Source: Ruminococcus sp. (lineage in GTDB: Bacteria; Bacillota; Clostridia; Oscillospirales; Ruminococcaceae). From it: DNA of 64,000 bases. The translations under genes and the position numbers were made by a program. Location of the stretch: contig JAIDQQ010000023.1 in the NCBI GenBank assembly GCA_029062165.1, positions 62,001-126,000 of the forward strand. The letters run 5' to 3'. This document shows, piece after piece, positions 1 through 9,700 of the stretch (position 1 is the first letter of the stretch; each line of letters begins with the position of its first letter). Below the pieces are notes generated by a model. The model had not been told where the DNA came from and did no database searches. It saw only the letters and a list, made by a program, of their open reading frames with translations.

Positions 1-417
1 GGACTTATAAGAACACCGGAAATTTCTATGGAAGCGTCAAGAACTTCCGCAATACCGGCGGTACGTGAATATCTTTTCGGAACTCAACAGAAAATAGCAC
101 GTGAAAATAACGTCATCATGGACGGAAGAGACATCGGAACTGTTGTACTTCCGGACGCAGATGTTAAAATATTTCTTACGGCTACTCCCGAAGAACGTGC
201 AGAACGTCGATATAAAGAACTGTCTGAAAAACCAAACTGTCCGTGTTATGAGGAAATCTTAAGCGACATCATAGAACGTGACCACAATGACATGAATCGT
301 CCTGTAGCACCTCTGAAACAGGCAGATGATGCTGTACTTGTCGACAGTACTGACCTTACACTTCGGGAATCGGTTGATACTATAATCAGAATAATAAATC
401 AGAAGACAGGCAGGTGA
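1..417 (+). CDS. cmk: Cytidylate kinase, C-terminal part (5' end outside window)
   Basis: The reading frame is open from base 1, so the N-terminal part with the P-loop lies upstream of the window. The visible part begins RTPEIS and continues through DGRDIGTVVLPDA, the conserved NMP-kinase region of Cmk, followed by the arginine-rich lid segment (PEERAERRYKEL). Cmk phosphorylates CMP and dCMP with ATP in the cytoplasm. The gene lies 6 bases before plsC, and the order cmk-plsC-ispH/rpsA is common in clostridia, so an operon is likely. The family assignment is firm; only about the last 139 residues are present. Confidence 0.95.
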   Translation, partial: GLIRTPEISMEASRTSAIPAVREYLFGTQQKIARENNVIMDGRDIGTVVLPDADVKIFLTATPEERAERRYKELSEKPNCPCYEEILSDIIERDHNDMNRPVAPLKQADDAVLVDSTDLTLRESVDTIIRIINQKTGR

Positions 418-423
418 TATTTT

Positions 424-1038
424 ATGCTTTACGCTATAGAAAAATTTGTTGTCAGGGTTGTGATGAGTATAGCTTTCAGTCTGCACTTCGAGGGCAGGGA
501 AAATATCCCGAAAGATACTACTGTAATATTCGCCTCTAATCACCGTACAAATGCTGACCCGCCTTTTATAGGTTGTGCGTTACGTGGTAAACACGCATTC
601 ATGGCGAAAGAAGAATTATTCAGAAATAAATTTTTCGGTGCGTTGATACGTAGTGCCGGAGCGTTTCCGGTTGCCAGAGGTAAAGGCGATACGGCTGTTA
701 TTGATACGGCTGTTGAGGCACTGAATAATAATAAAAGTCTCATGATTTTTCCGGAGGGTACACGCTCTAAGGATGGTAAGGTACATAAAGGACATTCCGG
801 AGCAGGTTTAATTTCTGCACGTTCCGGAAAACCTATAGTACCGGTAGGAATAGTCTTCGGTGAAAAACTTAAATTCCGTACAAGAGTTGTTGTAAAATAC
901 GGTAAGCCCATAAATCCGGCTGATTACTGCGAAATATGCGACACTCCTAATCCTCGTCAGGTAGTTAGATTAAAAAACCGTTACATGAATGATATAAAAC
1001 TTCTCGTTGAGGGTGAGCCGGAGGAAAAAAATGACTAA
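424..1038 (+). CDS. plsC: 1-acyl-sn-glycerol-3-phosphate acyltransferase (PlsC family)
   Basis: This 204-residue protein has the acyltransferase signature NHRTNADP (the HX4D catalytic motif) near residue 40 and the substrate-binding FPEGTRSKDG motif near residue 115. The family transfers an acyl chain to the sn-2 position of lysophosphatidic acid in membrane phospholipid synthesis. An N-terminal hydrophobic stretch is consistent with membrane association. An AGGTGAT ribosome binding site sits about 7 bases before the ATG. The 3' end overlaps the start of the ispH fusion by 8 bases, which suggests translational coupling. The exact acyl acceptor cannot be read from sequence. Confidence 0.92.
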   Translation: MLYAIEKFVVRVVMSIAFSLHFEGRENIPKDTTVIFASNHRTNADPPFIGCALRGKHAFMAKEELFRNKFFGALIRSAGAFPVARGKGDTAVIDTAVEALNNNKSLMIFPEGTRSKDGKVHKGHSGAGLISARSGKPIVPVGIVFGEKLKFRTRVVVKYGKPINPADYCEICDTPNPRQVVRLKNRYMNDIKLLVEGEPEEKND

Positions 1039-2965
1039 AATTACAGTAGCAGATTCTGCCGGTTTCTGTTTCGGGGTTGACAGGGCTGTGAAAATGGTGT
1101 ATAATGAATTAGACAAGGGTGCTAAGGTTGCAACTTTCGGGGCTATCATACACAACAAGGACGTTGTGAACGATATGACCGCAAAGGGTGTAAGGATTGT
1201 CAATTCTGTTGACGAACTCAACCCCGACGAAACTGTTGTTATACGTTCACACGGTGTAGGCAGAAATATCTATGAACAGATTGAAAAAAAAGGTAACAGG
1301 CTTCTTGACGCTACGTGTCCTTTTGTTTCAAAGATTCACAGAATTGTTGAGGAAAAAACAAGAGAGGGTTGTTTTATTCTCATTGCAGGTGATTCAACAC
1401 ACCCCGAAGTACAAGGAATTGTTGGTCATTGTGAACAAAATTATTTCGTTTTTAAGGATAATTTTGAACTAAAACACTTTTTTGAAAATCTGGACGAAAA
1501 TTTTAAAAAAACTATTGCTTTTATCGCTCAAACGACGTATAATATATTAGTATGGGAAAATTGTTTAAAGGAAATTCCGCCGGATATACCTGTTGTTATA
1601 TCCGATACAATCTGTAACGCTACGGATGTACGGCAGTCAGATGCCTGTAAACTTGCTAAGAAGTCCGATATTATGATTGTAGTCGGTGGCAAACACAGCT
1701 CAAATACTGTTAAACTATATGACGTATGCAGTAAGTATTGTAAAACTTATCATATAGAAAATTCAGCGGAACTTGAATCTCTGGACATTCCCGTTGCTGA
1801 AAATATCGGCATTACTGCCGGAGCTTCTACTCCGGCTTATATAATTAAGGAGGTACTAACCAAAATGGCAGAAATCGAAAAGGAAACTATTCAGGAAGAG
1901 GAAAACTTTCAGGAATTACTTGACAAGTCATTCAAAAAAATTCGTACAGGAGATAAAGTAAAGGCTACAGTAGTTGCTGTAAACAATACAGAAGTTGTAG
2001 TTGACCTCGGTACTAAACACACCGGATATGTAACACTTGAAGACCTTACAGACGACCTGACAAAAAAACCATCCGATATTGTAAGTATCGGGGACGAAAT
2101 TGACCTTATTGTAGGTCAGGTCAAAGACGGTGAAGGCGTTGCTTTCCTTTCAAAGAAGAAAGTCGATGAACAGGCAGGTTATGAAAAAATTGTCAATGCA
2201 AAGGAAGAAGGTACTGTTCTTGAAGGTGTTGTACAGCACATTGTGAACAGAGGCGTTACTCTTAACATTTACGGCGTGAGAGTATTTATTCCGGCATCTC
2301 ATACAGGTCTCGCAAGAGGCGAAGAACTCGAAAGTCTCAAGGGCAAAAAAGTTAAATTCATGATTATTGAAGTTACTGAAGGCAGAAAGAGAGCTGTCGG
2401 CTCTATCAGGGCTGTACAGACCGCCGAAAAAGAAGAAGCTAAGGCTAAATTCTGGGAATCCACAAGCATAGGTGACACTTTCACAGGTAAAGTAAAGTCA
2501 CTTACAAATTTCGGTGCATTCGTTGACCTCGGCGGAATAGACGGAATGGTACATATTTCCGAACTTTCATGGAAGAGACTCAGACACCCGAGCGAAGTTG
2601 TAAGTATCGGCGACACTCTTGAAGTATACATCAAAGACCTTGACAAAGAATCCGGCAGAATTTCACTCGGCTATAAGAAATCTGAAGAAAATCCGTGGGA
2701 AATCTTCATGAATAACTACAAAGTCGGCGACGTTGTGAATGCTACTATTGTTTCTATCACAGCTTATGGCGCTTTCGCACAGATTATCGACGGTGTTGAC
2801 GGTCTTATACACATCTCCAAAATTGCTGACAGAAAAGTTGAAAACGTTAAAGACGTTCTTTCAGTCGGCGACGAAGTAACAGTAAAGATTACCAATATCG
2901 AAGAAGACAGAAAGAGAGTAAGCATTTCTATCCGTGACGTTGAAGACACTGAAGACGCTGAATAA
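1031..2965 (+). CDS. ispH-rpsA: IspH (HMBPP reductase) fused to ribosomal-protein-S1-type protein
   Basis: This is a 644-residue fusion. Residues 1 to about 278 are IspH, the [4Fe-4S] enzyme of the MEP pathway that makes IPP and DMAPP. Its three cluster cysteines are visible at C13 (GFCFGV), C96 (DATCPF) and C195 (TICNAT). From about residue 300 come four S1 RNA-binding repeats, the last two with the GAFVDLGGIDGMVHIS-like signature. Such fusions are known in clostridia. I start at ATG 1031, preceded by GGAGG at 1020-1024, rather than the earlier in-frame ATG at 1007, because IspH proteins begin close to the first cysteine. A strong AAGGAGGT at 1847-1854 lies 11 bases before an in-frame ATG at 1865, exactly between the two halves, so a separate S1 protein may also be made. 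Confidence 0.93.
   Translation: MTKITVADSAGFCFGVDRAVKMVYNELDKGAKVATFGAIIHNKDVVNDMTAKGVRIVNSVDELNPDETVVIRSHGVGRNIYEQIEKKGNRLLDATCPFVSKIHRIVEEKTREGCFILIAGDSTHPEVQGIVGHCEQNYFVFKDNFELKHFFENLDENFKKTIAFIAQTTYNILVWENCLKEIPPDIPVVISDTICNATDVRQSDACKLAKKSDIMIVVGGKHSSNTVKLYDVCSKYCKTYHIENSAELESLDIPVAENIGITAGASTPAYIIKEVLTKMAEIEKETIQEEENFQELLDKSFKKIRTGDKVKATVVAVNNTEVVVDLGTKHTGYVTLEDLTDDLTKKPSDIVSIGDEIDLIVGQVKDGEGVAFLSKKKVDEQAGYEKIVNAKEEGTVLEGVVQHIVNRGVTLNIYGVRVFIPASHTGLARGEELESLKGKKVKFMIIEVTEGRKRAVGSIRAVQTAEKEEAKAKFWESTSIGDTFTGKVKSLTNFGAFVDLGGIDGMVHISELSWKRLRHPSEVVSIGDTLEVYIKDLDKESGRISLGYKKSEENPWEIFMNNYKVGDVVNATIVSITAYGAFAQIIDGVDGLIHISKIADRKVENVKDVLSVGDEVTVKITNIEEDRKRVSISIRDVEDTEDAE
1847..1867 (+). promoter_or_regulatory. 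Internal ribosome binding site and ATG at the IspH/S1 junction
   Basis: AAGGAGGT (1847-1854) is followed 11 bases later by the in-frame ATG at 1865 (residue 279 of the fusion, beginning MAEIEKE). It falls between the end of the IspH domain and the first S1 repeat. The sequence match is direct; that it is used for initiation is inference. Confidence 0.55.
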
Positions 2966-2986
2966 TTATCCGTTATGAAAAACAAG

Positions 2987-3017
2987 GGGCTGTACAATTC
3001 CGTGCAGTCCTTTTTTT
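2987..3017 (+). terminator. Intrinsic terminator after ispH-rpsA
   Basis: GGGCTGTAC (2987-2995) pairs with GTGCAGTCC (3002-3010), using two G-U pairs, and is followed by seven T residues. It closes the cmk-plsC-ispH/rpsA unit. Confidence 0.85.
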
Positions 3018-3032
3018 AAAAAGAGGTTACTT

Positions 3033-3449
3033 ATGGAAAAATTTTTAAAGGCACAGGAAAATTCATATAACATAGCTTTGAATGAAATAAAAAACGGTAA
3101 AAAAACGTCGCACTGGATTTGGTATATATTCCCACAGCTTGCGGAACTGGGACATAGTCCTACCGCTAAACACTATGGCATAAAAGATATTCATGAAGCA
3201 AAACAATATCTTGAAAATGATATACTCCGGAGCAGGCTTATTGAAATTTCAGAGGCTTTATTTCAGATAGATGATACGGCAATAAATATATTCGGTTATA
3301 CAGATGCAATGAAAGTACGGTCATGTATGACACTGTTTCATATGGCTGACCCGTCGGAAGAAATTTTCATTAAGGTTATTGATAAATTCTATGGCGGAAA
3401 GTACGATAATATGACCCTTGACATCATTAAAAGAGGTGAACGCTTTTGA
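3033..3449 (+). CDS. DUF1810 family protein
   Basis: This 138-residue protein matches what I recall of the DUF1810 family: an SHWIWYIFPQL core near residue 27, a Y-G-I-KD-HEA segment, and a helical C-terminal half ending in IKRGERF. No catalytic function is established for the family as far as I know. It has no signal peptide, so it should be cytoplasmic. An AGAGGTT ribosome binding site precedes the ATG. Its stop overlaps the TTG start of the next gene, so the two are probably translated together. The family name is likely; the function is unknown. Confidence 0.75.
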   Translation: MEKFLKAQENSYNIALNEIKNGKKTSHWIWYIFPQLAELGHSPTAKHYGIKDIHEAKQYLENDILRSRLIEISEALFQIDDTAINIFGYTDAMKVRSCMTLFHMADPSEEIFIKVIDKFYGGKYDNMTLDIIKRGERF

Positions 3450-3994
3450 GTTGGTTCAGATGTCACTGCGGTTATGTGATTCATGACAGTTCGGATTTTC
3501 TGAGTTATAAGGGTAGTATTATTCCTGACCAGGACGAAGACGATTTTTTTAACAGGACAGAAGAAATGATAAAATCCGATAATCCCGACAAGAATAATCT
3601 GATATGTGATTTTTTATGTGAACTCGCCAGTATGACAAAAACTGTCTATCAGTGTTCACAGTGCGGACGGCTTTATATTGAAAATAATAATGAACTGTTC
3701 TGTTTCATACCGGAAAATCATAATAATAATGGCGTTCTTAAATCAGTCCACGGCGAAAACTGGAAAGGTTTTCTTCACGCTGAATGGAATGATACAAAAT
3801 ATGAATGGCAGGATTACAAGGGTTATGTCAGTGCGGATGTAAATTATCCGTGTGAAAGTATTCATTCAGATGACAAAAATGAAATTATTGACGGTTATTA
3901 CAGACTTCTTGACAAACTGAAAAAATTTGATGTTATACGTTATTCCACTCTGAAAATAAACGGAAAACTCATTCATAAATGGGATAATTCATAA
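3446..3994 (+). CDS. Uncharacterised protein with CxC and CxxC cysteine pairs
   Basis: I do not recognise this 182-residue protein. It starts at a TTG that overlaps the stop of the DUF1810 gene, with GAGGTG 7 bases upstream. An N-terminal CHCGYVIHD and a middle CSQCGRLYIE suggest a four-cysteine metal-binding knuckle (C-x-C and C-x2-C). The rest is acidic, rich in Asp and Glu, with several aromatic residues. There is no signal peptide or membrane segment. Its coupling to DUF1810 is the only functional hint. It is probably a cytoplasmic zinc-binding protein, but that is inference from the cysteine spacing. Confidence 0.7.
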   Translation: MSWFRCHCGYVIHDSSDFLSYKGSIIPDQDEDDFFNRTEEMIKSDNPDKNNLICDFLCELASMTKTVYQCSQCGRLYIENNNELFCFIPENHNNNGVLKSVHGENWKGFLHAEWNDTKYEWQDYKGYVSADVNYPCESIHSDDKNEIIDGYYRLLDKLKKFDVIRYSTLKINGKLIHKWDNS

Positions 3995-4010
3995 AATTTT
4001 CAGAATATTA

Positions 4011-4039
4011 TTGACAAATTAAAATAAATAATGTATATT
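4011..4039 (+). promoter_or_regulatory. Sigma-70 type promoter of the GH9-CBM3 gene
   Basis: A perfect TTGACA (4011-4016), a 17-base spacer and TATATT (4034-4039) lie about 40 bases before the GH9 ATG. Confidence 0.8.
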
Positions 4040-4075
4040 TAAATTATACTAATCCAACAGAGAGGGGCAAAATCT

Positions 4076-6451
4076 ATGATTTTAAAGAAAATTACCGCTA
4101 TGGCGTCAGCACTGGCACTTTCTGCCGGACTTGCCGTATATATGCCAACCGGTAACGTTACTGCAAAAGCTGAATCGAATTACAACTACGCAGAGGCTTT
4201 ACAGAAATCAATGTTTTTCTATGAAGTACAGCAGTCGGGAAAACTTCCTGAATGGAACACTGTTCCGTGGCGTGAGGATTCCATGATTGACGAGGACGGC
4301 AACGAAACTGATGTTGTTACAGGTGGCTGGTTCGATGCCGGTGACCATTTCAAATTCAATCTCACTAATGCCTATAGTGCTTCGCTTATGGCGTGGGGAT
4401 ATATCCAGTATAAAGACGCCGTTGACAAAGCCGGTCTCGGTGAAAGTTACCGTAATAACATTCAGTGGGCTATGGATTTCGTACTTGGTTGCGACAAGGG
4501 CGACAAGGTAGTAGGTACTATCGGCGACTTCACAGGCGGTTCTACTGACCACAACATATGGTGCAGTGCAGAAGTTTATCTCCGAAAACACCACCTCAAC
4601 AACGACGACTGGGAAAGACCTTACGACGAAATTGAAAACGCTTCTGTAGAGGCTCTTGCGGCAGCTTGTCTCGCTGAAGGTTATATCATCTTCAAGGACG
4701 AACAACCCGAAAAAGCTGAAGAATATCTCAAACACGCTGTAAGTCTCTTTGAACTCGCCGACAAGACAAGAGACTGCAAAGACATAGGCGGTATGTCCGG
4801 TATGTATAACACTTCCTCATGGCTTGACGATTGTATGTACGCTGCCAACTGGTTATATATGGCTACCGGTGAACAGAAATACCTTGACATATGCGAAAAG
4901 GATTATATCCCGAACTTCCCGACGGAAAATCAGTCAAATGACCGTAAATATACATGGGGTCTGTGCTGGGACGATACCACACAGGCGGCTGCATTACTTT
5001 ACGCACAGAACACCGGTAAAAAAGAGTGGATTGACCATGTTTCACGACATCTGAAATACTGGATGGGTGAGGATTCCAAACCATTCGAGGGCAAAATAAC
5101 TTCCAAAGGGCTTTCATGGCTTACACAATGGGGTTGCCTGCGTCATGCAACAAATACCGCATGGCTTGCAAAACTCGCAAGCGATACTATTTTCAAGGAC
5201 GACGCTACACTTTCCGCAAAATACGACAAGTGGGCTGACAGTCAGATGAATTACTGTTTCGGCGATAATGAGGAAGGTTTAAGTTACGTACTCGGTATGG
5301 GTGAGAAGTCACCTACTGCAATACATCACAGAACTGCTTCCGGTATTCATGATGACCACTGGAACGAACTCGGACAGGAAGAAAGTTCGGAGGGCTGGCA
5401 GACTGAATACGCCCATACGCTTTACGGTGCATTGATAGGCGGTCCGGACAATGAGGGTAAATACGGAAATTATAAAGTTTCAGATTTCCAGTATACAGAA
5501 GTTGCCGTTGACTATAATGCAGGATATACTGCTGCTTTGTGTGCTATGATTGACGATTACGGCGGTGAAACTCTTGCGGATTTCCCACAGCCTGAAACTC
5601 CTAAGTGGGCGGAATGGGAAATTGCAGCGGTACTTAACGGCAGTGGCGACAGCTACACAGAAATAAAGGCGTGGGCTATGAATCATACCGCATGGCCTAC
5701 ACGAGTAGCAAAAAATATCAAGTACAGATATTACTTTGATGTTTCTGAACTTATTGAAGCCGGACTTTCTGTAGATGACATTACTGTAAAAGTAGGTTCA
5801 CAGCAGTATCAGGAGGGTCAGCAGGGTTATGCGACTGCCTCTGAAAAACCTGTACAATACGACGGTAATATTTATTACGTTGAAATAAAATTCGAGGACG
5901 GAAGAGCTATACAGCCTACAGGTCAGAGCGAACACAGAGACGAAGTTCAGTTCAGAATTTCAATTCCGGATGCTATCGACGGCAAAGCTACTAAGGGTGC
6001 GTGGGACCCGTCAAATGACTGGTCATATGCAGGTGTTGAAGATGCTACTGACCTCAAAAAACCCGACTCCCTCAACGAACACATTACTATGTATGTTGAC
6101 GACGTTCTTGTATGGGGTACTGAACCCGACGGCACTAAACCTGACCTCACACAGCCGACTACTAAACCGGATACTACTACTAAACCGTCCGGAGCAGGCG
6201 GAGACGGTAAAACACTTCTCGGTGATGCCAACGAAGACGGCGAAGTTACTCTCGCTGACGCTGTTTTAATAATGCAGTGTCTCGCAAATCCGGAAAGTTA
6301 TTCCCTTACTCCACAGGGTGCGAAAAATGCTGATGTCGCTAATATCGGTGACGGCGTGACTTCTACAGATGCCCTCGGTATACAGTGTCTTAACATAAAG
6401 ATTATTGACAGTTTCCCCTTTGATATAAGTATTCTCGAAAACCTGAAATAA
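4076..6451 (+). CDS. Cellulosomal GH9 endoglucanase with CBM3c and dockerin
   Basis: This 791-residue secreted cellulase has a signal peptide (cleavage after AKA, residues 30-32). A GH9 catalytic domain runs from about 36 to 500, followed by a CBM3c-type module (about 510-680), a short Thr/Pro linker and a C-terminal dockerin (about 715-775). The catalytic base motif GGWFDAGDH places Asp87 and Asp90, and the proton donor is Glu475 in EVAVDYNAGY. A GH9 directly followed by CBM3c is the classic arrangement of processive endoglucanases. The dockerin has two calcium-loop repeats (GDANEDGEVTLADAV and a degenerate second copy) and would tether the enzyme to a cohesin-bearing scaffoldin, which is not encoded here. 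The gene has its own promoter and terminator. Confidence 0.95.
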   Translation: MILKKITAMASALALSAGLAVYMPTGNVTAKAESNYNYAEALQKSMFFYEVQQSGKLPEWNTVPWREDSMIDEDGNETDVVTGGWFDAGDHFKFNLTNAYSASLMAWGYIQYKDAVDKAGLGESYRNNIQWAMDFVLGCDKGDKVVGTIGDFTGGSTDHNIWCSAEVYLRKHHLNNDDWERPYDEIENASVEALAAACLAEGYIIFKDEQPEKAEEYLKHAVSLFELADKTRDCKDIGGMSGMYNTSSWLDDCMYAANWLYMATGEQKYLDICEKDYIPNFPTENQSNDRKYTWGLCWDDTTQAAALLYAQNTGKKEWIDHVSRHLKYWMGEDSKPFEGKITSKGLSWLTQWGCLRHATNTAWLAKLASDTIFKDDATLSAKYDKWADSQMNYCFGDNEEGLSYVLGMGEKSPTAIHHRTASGIHDDHWNELGQEESSEGWQTEYAHTLYGALIGGPDNEGKYGNYKVSDFQYTEVAVDYNAGYTAALCAMIDDYGGETLADFPQPETPKWAEWEIAAVLNGSGDSYTEIKAWAMNHTAWPTRVAKNIKYRYYFDVSELIEAGLSVDDITVKVGSQQYQEGQQGYATASEKPVQYDGNIYYVEIKFEDGRAIQPTGQSEHRDEVQFRISIPDAIDGKATKGAWDPSNDWSYAGVEDATDLKKPDSLNEHITMYVDDVLVWGTEPDGTKPDLTQPTTKPDTTTKPSGAGGDGKTLLGDANEDGEVTLADAVLIMQCLANPESYSLTPQGAKNADVANIGDGVTSTDALGIQCLNIKIIDSFPFDISILENLK

Positions 6452-6478
6452 AATATAACTTATTCATATATTCTTAAT

Positions 6479-6509
6479 ATAAGGGAGTTTATCTCCCTTA
6501 TAAATTTTT
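6479..6509 (+). terminator. Intrinsic terminator after GH9-CBM3 gene
   Basis: ATAAGGGAG (6479-6487) and CTCCCTTAT (6493-6501) form a perfect 9-bp stem, followed by AAATTTTT. Confidence 0.85.
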
Positions 6510-6579
6510 CCGTTATTGTGAAATATGCACAAAATCCACAAAGCAATATTAGCTGAATCAACGAATTTCCAAAAAGCTA

Positions 6580-6608
6580 TTTACTTTTTTTACGGGATAT
6601 AATATAAT
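6580..6608 (+). promoter_or_regulatory. Probable promoter of the CBM4-GH9 gene
   Basis: TTTACT (6580-6585), a 17-base spacer and TATAAT (6603-6608). The predicted start, about 6615, coincides with the first base of the structured leader at 6616. An overlapping TATAAT at 6598-6603 has no good -35 box. Confidence 0.55.
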
Positions 6609-6615
6609 AAAAGTG

Positions 6616-6691
6616 GTAAGTTAAACGGTTTGGTGCAAGTCCTTTCGGACAACCGCTTACTATGATTAAAATATAATCGTGGTGTTTGCAC
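6616..6691 (+). promoter_or_regulatory. Structured 5' leader RNA of the CBM4-GH9 gene (class unknown)
   Basis: Three nested stems are visible: GTAAG (6616-6620) with CTTAC (6656-6660), CGGTT (6626-6630) with AACCG (6651-6655), and GTCC (6639-6642) with GGAC (6647-6650). A second hairpin follows, GATTA (6664-6668) with TAATC (6674-6678). GTGCAA in the unpaired strand (6633-6638) is complementary to TTGCAC at 6686-6691, a possible pseudoknot. I do not recognise the motif as a named riboswitch. The pairings are direct; a regulatory role is inference. Confidence 0.5.
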
Positions 6692-6740
6692 TGGCACTGC
6701 GTTATAATTAAACCTATATTTTTAAGGGAGGGCACTTAAA

Positions 6741-9700
6741 ATGCATAAGACATTTGGTAAAAAAATTACCGGCGGACTTATGGCAGCAGCTATGGCAGTT
6801 TCCGCAGCTACAGCCGTACTCGCTCCTATGGGCGCATTCGCTGGTAGTCAGGTAGGTCAGTCTACATTCGACGAAGGTGTAGGTCTTCCGTGGCATACCT
6901 GTGAAACTAACCCAGCAAAACAAAATTTCGACATTGAAGACGGTACATATAATGTACATATCGTAAACCAGAATGGTGATGACGGTCGTTGGGACCTTCA
7001 GCTCCGTCACAGAGGTCTTAAAATTGCAGCAGGTCACACATACGAAGTAAGCGGTGAAATTACTGCTGACAAGGACGGTTACGTTTATTCAAAAATCGGT
7101 AACTACTCCGGTGACAAGGAAATATGGCATGACCTCGGTGCAGGTGAGTGGAATCCATACGCTATAAAGGCTGGCGAAACTCTCAAGTTCAAGAGTACAT
7201 TTACAGCAAGTGAGTCTCTTGACGTTGCAGAATGGGCTTTCCATTATGCTAACAACAACGGAAAGTACAACAACAACGATACCGGTATGCCGGAAGGTTC
7301 TACACTTAAATTCGATAATCTCCAGCTTATCGATACAACAAGCGATGAAAACGACTTCGACAAGACTAATGAATTTGGTGTAATCAGACCTAAGTCAAAT
7401 GTACGTCTTAATCAGGTTGGTTACTATCCGAATCTCGCTAAGAAAGCATCTTATGTAACAGACGCTGAATCACCTCTTGAATTTGAAATCCGTGATTCTT
7501 CCGGTAAGGCTGTTTATACTGGTACTTCAATACCATTCGGTGAAGACCTTAACTCCGGTACACCGAGAACAGACGATTATGATATTCCGGATATGGGTAA
7601 GGTACACAGAGACAAGGACAGCGGTTCTACTGTACATATCCTTGACTTCTCTGAATTCAAAGATGAAGGTGTATACTCAATCTTCGTTAAGGATACAACA
7701 GGTGTATCCGGTACAAAGTCCGGTGCTGTTGAAGGTGCTTATGATACAAAAATGGACGGCGACAAGGTTATGTGGAGCAACTGGGTAACCGGTATTGACT
7801 ACGTAATGAACCAGAGCCACCCATTCCGCATTGATACAAATATCTACAGCGATACTCTCATAAGAGATTCTATAAGCTATTTCTATCAGAACCGTTCAGG
7901 TGTTCCGATTGAAGCACAGTATATCGAAAACGGCGACAAGAATTCACTCGCACACAGTGAATACGGTCACGCACCTGACGAAGCATATGTACAGTCCAAG
8001 TGGCAGAAAGCTTACGCTTCTGACTTCGACGGCGACAAGAAGTATTCAATCGACGTAACAGGCGGTTGGTACGATGCCGGTGACCACGGTAAATACGTTG
8101 TTAACGGCGGTATCTCTGTATGGACTCTCCAGAACGCTTATGAAATGTCCAAGAAGAACGGCACAGACGCTATCTGGGACGACAAGGGAGCAGTTCTTAT
8201 TCCTGAAAACAGCAACGGCGCTCCGAACATTCTCGACGAAGCAAAAGTTGAACTTGATTTCATGCTCGCTATGATGGTTGACGCTAAAGACCCATACTGG
8301 GGCAAATACGAAGGCATGGTTTACCACAAGATGCATGACCACAAGTGGACCGGTCTTGCTATCCACTCATGGAAGTACGAAGGTTTTGAAAACTGTGTAC
8401 GTATCGTAAAGCCTCCGACGTATGCCGCTACTTATAACCTCGCTGCTACTGCTGCACAGGCTGCACGTCTCTGGGAAGGTATTGACGACGCTTATGCTAA
8501 GAAGTGTCTCGACGCTGCTAAGAAGGCTTACGACGCTGCTACAAAGGAATTAAAGCCACATTCAGATTCTGACCCGCTTTACGCTCCTCTTGACCAGGCT
8601 ATCGGTGGTGGTGCTTACGGTGATACTTATGTTGAAGACGATAAGTACTGGGCAGCTTGCGAACTTTACTCAACAACAGGCGACGAAAAATATTACAATG
8701 ACCTCAAGGCTTATTCTAACCCGAACGACAAAACAGGTAACGACAAGGCATTCAGCCTGACAACTAACCTCGGTGGCGGTGAAAACAACGGTTCATTCAG
8801 CTCATTCAACTGGGGCTGTACTTCCGGTCTTGGTACACTTTCACTCTACCTCAGCGACAAACTTAGCGATTCCGACAGAGCAACTGTAGAAGAATCTATC
8901 ACAAAAGCAGCCGGTGAATACATGGACCAGATGAAAGAAGAAGGTATGGGTATACCTTACAGAAGTGCAACATTTGAAGACGGTGTAAACATCGGTGCAG
9001 GCGTAAAGGTTCATGGTTATGAGTGGGGTTCAAACTCCTTCGTTATCAATAATGCTATCGTTATGGCATACGCTTACGACGCAACAAAGAAAGTTGAATA
9101 CATGAACGGTGCTGCTGAAGCTATGGACTACATCTTCGGACGTAACGGTAATGACTTCTCATACGTTTCCGGTTATGGTGACGTTGAAATGGGAACAACT
9201 CTCCAGTGGCCACACCACAGATTCTGGGCTAACGGCGTTGACCCGTCATTCCCGAAGGTACCGGCTGGTGTAATGTCAGGTGGTCCTGGTGCAGGCTTAC
9301 AAGACCCATATATAGGCGGTCTCGGCTATAAGAGAGGCACACTCGCTAACCAGAAGTGCTACGTTGATAACGCTGAAGCATGGTCTGTAAACGAAATCAC
9401 AATCAACTGGAACTCACCACTCGTATGGATTTCTTCTTACATGAACGCTGAAGCTGCTAAGGCTGACGGTACACAGGTCGTAGATAAGCCAACAAAACCA
9501 AATGAAAGCGAAGCAGATAAAGACAAGATTCTCTGGGGCGACGCTAACGTTGACAATGAAGTAACTCTCGCTGACGCTGTTCTTATCATGCAGTCACTCA
9601 GTAATCCTGACACATATAGCCTTACTCCACAGGGTAAACTTAATGCAGACGTTGTTGACAACGGCGATAGTGGTATCACAACTGCTGATGCTCTTGCTAT

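Noticed and set aside
4208-4735. 175-residue minus-strand frame inside the GH9 gene
   Set aside because: The plus-strand frame is a clear GH9; no promoter or ribosome binding site on the other strand.
6632-6642. GTGCAAGTCC resembling a tRNA T-arm
   Set aside because: No acceptor, anticodon or D-arm around it; the pairing is that of the leader described above.
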